From 2-02-FULL-48-14 sp964356195 (GTDB lineage: Bacteria; Patescibacteriota; Gracilibacteria; UBA1369; 2-02-FULL-48-14), in assembly GCA_964356195.1 (NCBI GenBank), contig CAYHGP010000033.1, positions 1-6,970 of the forward strand: a DNA stretch of 6,970 nt. Reading direction: 5' to 3'. Below the pieces are notes generated by a model that was given only the letters and a program-made list of their open reading frames with translations, did not search any database and was not told where the DNA came from. Shown one piece after another: positions 5,624 through 6,970 of this stretch (position 1 is the stretch's first letter; each line of letters opens with the position of its first letter). Both the position numbers and the translations under genes were made by a program.

Positions 5624-6841
5624 ATGAAAAAATTCTTTTTCACTTTTCTCCTGCTTGTCGTCAGCAGCACGATTCCTATTTTGCTTGCCGCGGCAGAAAC
5701 CACGCCTCCTCCGGAAGTGGATGCCCCTCTTACCCCGGTCGATGCAAACAAAGCCATTATCACTGGAACGGCAGATCCTTTCGCGCAAATCACAGTCATC
5801 GGTGGCTTGTACCAAGTGCCCAGCGTAGATGCGGATGAACACGGGAAATTTTCCATCACCGTGGCTTTGGGGCAAGAGAGTGAAAACATCTTTTGGCTTA
5901 CAGCGACCAACACCGGAGCCGAGCCCAGCGAACCCGTGGAAGTCGTCATTGAAGAAGGAGAGCAAATAACCGCCGACTACGAAGCTCAAACCGGCGAAGA
6001 TCATACCGCCCCGGATGCTCCGGACATCGAAGAGACCACAGTGGAGACTGCAAACAGCACCTACACCATTGAAGGCAGTGGTGAAGAAGGGACCACTATA
6101 AACATAAATAACGAGGACTCGAACGAAAAAGTGGGGAACGACGGAAATTTTTCCGTTGAAGTGGCGCTTTCCGGCGGTGACGAAAAAGACACTTTCACTG
6201 TTTCCCTAAAAGACCATGCCGGCAATCTAAGTTCCGGCGTGAAAGTTTACGTCACTGGTACGGGCGCAGAAGGCACGGTGACGGAGGATAACAATGAAGA
6301 AAAACCCGAGCTCACGGACATCGGAGGTCACTGGGCCGAAACCTACATCTTGCAGCTTTACAACGATGACGTTATTTCCGGCTATGGCGACGGCCGTTTC
6401 GGACCTGATGACTCCATCACTCGAGCGCAAATTGTGAAAATTGCTCTCCTGGCTTTCGACCTTCCCGTCAACAGCGGAACCAACAACTTCAGCGATGTGA
6501 ATGAGGAAGAGTGGTATGTCGACTACGTGACCAGCGCGGCCGTGGAACTGGGCATAGTGAGTGGTTACGAGGACAACACCTTCAGACCGGACAACAATGT
6601 AACCCGCGGAGAAGCTCTGAAAATTATTTTGGAAGCTGGCGGCATCAGCGACTTTGATGCAGTGACTCCTAACTTCAGCGACGTGGACACGGTCGCCGAT
6701 TGGTTCTCCAAATACACCGCCTACGCAAAAACCACCGGTCTCATCGGAGGTTACGAGGACGGAACCTTCCGCGGCAATCAAAGTATCACCCGCGCCGAGG
6801 TTTCTAAGATTGTGGTAGAACTGATTACCGCACTTCAATAA
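5624..6841 (+). CDS. Secreted protein with two Ig-like modules and three C-terminal SLH domains
   Basis: Probable envelope-anchored surface protein of 405 residues. A signal peptide (Lys2-Lys3, hydrophobic core, AAA before residue 25) is followed by a Pro-rich stretch. Two bacterial Ig-like modules follow, at about 31-112 (ITGTADPFAQITV) and 125-212 (TAPDAP opening, DHAGNLS near the end), both of the kind found in repeat adhesins. An acidic linker leads to three SLH repeats at about 231-280, 289-343 and 351-402, each with a GYxDxxF signature and a TRAE-like motif: TRAQ 266-269, TRGE 327-330, TRAE 389-392. In Bacillus-type systems this motif contacts pyruvylated secondary cell-wall polymer, so anchoring to a wall polysaccharide is likely. 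Three SLH repeats are the usual functional unit. It has no cysteine, unlike the SLH protein at the left edge. No enzyme domain is seen, so its role may be structural. It starts 27 bases after carA without a visible Shine-Dalgarno. Confidence 0.92.
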   Translation: MKKFFFTFLLLVVSSTIPILLAAAETTPPPEVDAPLTPVDANKAIITGTADPFAQITVIGGLYQVPSVDADEHGKFSITVALGQESENIFWLTATNTGAEPSEPVEVVIEEGEQITADYEAQTGEDHTAPDAPDIEETTVETANSTYTIEGSGEEGTTININNEDSNEKVGNDGNFSVEVALSGGDEKDTFTVSLKDHAGNLSSGVKVYVTGTGAEGTVTEDNNEEKPELTDIGGHWAETYILQLYNDDVISGYGDGRFGPDDSITRAQIVKIALLAFDLPVNSGTNNFSDVNEEEWYVDYVTSAAVELGIVSGYEDNTFRPDNNVTRGEALKIILEAGGISDFDAVTPNFSDVDTVADWFSKYTAYAKTTGLIGGYEDGTFRGNQSITRAEVSKIVVELITALQ

Positions 6842-6850
6842 GTGTGGTAA
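6825..6850 (+). other. Strong hairpin over the stop codon of the SLH gene
   Basis: TTACCGCACTT (6825-6835) pairs with AAGTGTGGTAA (6840-6850) in an 11-bp stem containing one G-U, with loop CAAT. The stop codon (6839-6841) sits at the loop and stem junction. There is no T-run after it on either strand, so it is not a standard intrinsic terminator. It may act in 3'-end stability or be part of the structured region that follows. Confidence 0.55.
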
Positions 6851-6853
6851 AAT
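6825..6853 (+). promoter_or_regulatory. Weak promoter candidate for the exonuclease gene
   Basis: TAAAAT (6848-6853, 5 of 6) is preceded by TGG, making an extended -10. A poor -35, TTACCG (6825-6830, 3 of 6), lies 17 bases upstream. Start near 6860 would place the GNRA hairpins in the leader. The -10 coincides with the 3' arm of the hairpin above, so the match may be incidental. Confidence 0.25.
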
Positions 6854-6909
6854 CCGCCCATCAAGCGGACCCGAAAGGGTCTGCTAAGCAATAACGTGGC
6901 GGAAGCCAC
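6853..6909 (+). promoter_or_regulatory. Structured leader with two GNRA-loop hairpins before the exonuclease gene
   Basis: GCGGACCC (6865-6872), loop GAAA, GGGTCTGC (6877-6884) forms an 8-bp stem with one G-U. GTGGC (6896-6900), loop GGAA, GCCAC (6905-6909) forms a 5-bp stem ending 6 bases before the ATG. TCCGCC (6853-6858) is exactly complementary to GGCGGA (6898-6903) inside the second hairpin, giving a competing long-range pairing. CCGC (6854-6857) can also pair with GCGG (6865-6868). The only purine-rich bases near the start lie in the second hairpin, so its folding could affect translation. I do not recognise a known RNA family. Confidence 0.45.
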
Positions 6910-6915
6910 AACAAT

Positions 6916-6970
6916 ATGTTCGTTTGTCTTGATCTAGAAACAACCGGCCTCAGCGCCCGCGACGACCACG
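6916..6970 (+). CDS. DnaQ-like 3'-5' exonuclease, N-terminal fragment
   Basis: Only the first 18 codons are in the window; the gene runs off the right edge. The N terminus MFVCLDLETTGL carries the Exo I motif D-x-E-T-T-G of the DEDD family (D6 and E8 as metal ligands), placed a few residues from the start as in DnaQ-like proteins. Family members include the DNA polymerase III epsilon proofreading subunit, RNase T and stand-alone exonucleases; 18 residues cannot tell them apart. It follows the SLH gene by 74 bases, which contain the hairpins described separately. There is no good Shine-Dalgarno. Confidence 0.75.
   Translation, partial: MFVCLDLETTGLSARDDH

Noticed and set aside
6865..6884. Intrinsic terminator of the SLH gene
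   Set aside because: The hairpin is strong but is followed by TAAGCAATAAC with no T-run, and the GAAA loop fits a structural RNA better.
6885..6915. Signal recognition particle RNA, because of the GGAA loop
   Set aside because: The conserved asymmetric internal loops and the flanking SRP consensus are absent.
1..6970. CRISPR array, insertion sequence, tRNA or rRNA
   Set aside because: No spaced direct repeats, transposase motifs, terminal inverted repeats, tRNA cloverleaf or rRNA signatures were seen on either strand.

Overview
The window looks like a piece of a bacterial chromosome of moderate G+C, with standard-code genes. pyrB and pyrC both end in TGA, which argues against the TGA=Gly code of Gracilibacteria and Absconditabacteria. 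My best guess is an uncultured bacterium of the candidate phyla radiation (Patescibacteria, for example Peregrinibacteria-like). I base this on two exported SLH-domain proteins with PKD, CARDB and Ig-like modules beside a compact pyrimidine cluster, and on starts without clear Shine-Dalgarno sequences. This placement is inference only; no rRNA or marker gene is present.

Layout. (1) Bases 1-2107, minus strand: the first 702 codons of a large, very acidic surface protein (signal peptide, PKD, two CARDB, PPC-like domain, Ser/Gly linker, SLH) that runs off the left edge. (2) Bases 2108-2467: a 360-base gene-free stretch that reads as the upstream region of that gene. It has two tandem minus-strand promoter candidates and a leader of about 167 nt with several hairpins, ending in a good intrinsic terminator just before the start codon. 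An alternative pairing would break the terminator, so this is a candidate attenuator or riboswitch. (3) Bases 2468-4428, minus strand: pyrC and pyrB, overlapping by 4 bases (ATGA). (4) Bases 4429-4510: an 82-base divergent promoter region with interlocked promoter candidates for pyrB and carA and a 6-bp dyad across both -35 boxes. (5) Bases 4511-5596, plus strand: carA. (6) Bases 5624-6841, plus strand: a 405-residue secreted protein with two Ig-like modules and three C-terminal SLH repeats. (7) Bases 6825-6909: three consecutive hairpins, two with GNRA loops. (8) Bases 6916-6970: the first 18 codons of a DnaQ-like 3'-5' exonuclease, cut by the right edge.

How the genes fit together. CarA with a CarB encoded elsewhere makes carbamoyl phosphate, PyrB condenses it with aspartate, and PyrC closes the ring to dihydroorotate. 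These are the first three steps of de novo UMP synthesis, the same steps joined in the animal CAD protein, and this PyrC is of the short CAD-like type. The two SLH proteins are probably cell-envelope components; their link to the pyrimidine genes seems to be adjacency only.

The most interesting unexplained signals are the two structured non-coding stretches (about 2139-2274 on the minus strand and 6825-6915 on the plus strand) and the lysine-free, evenly cysteine-paired ectodomain of the first protein.
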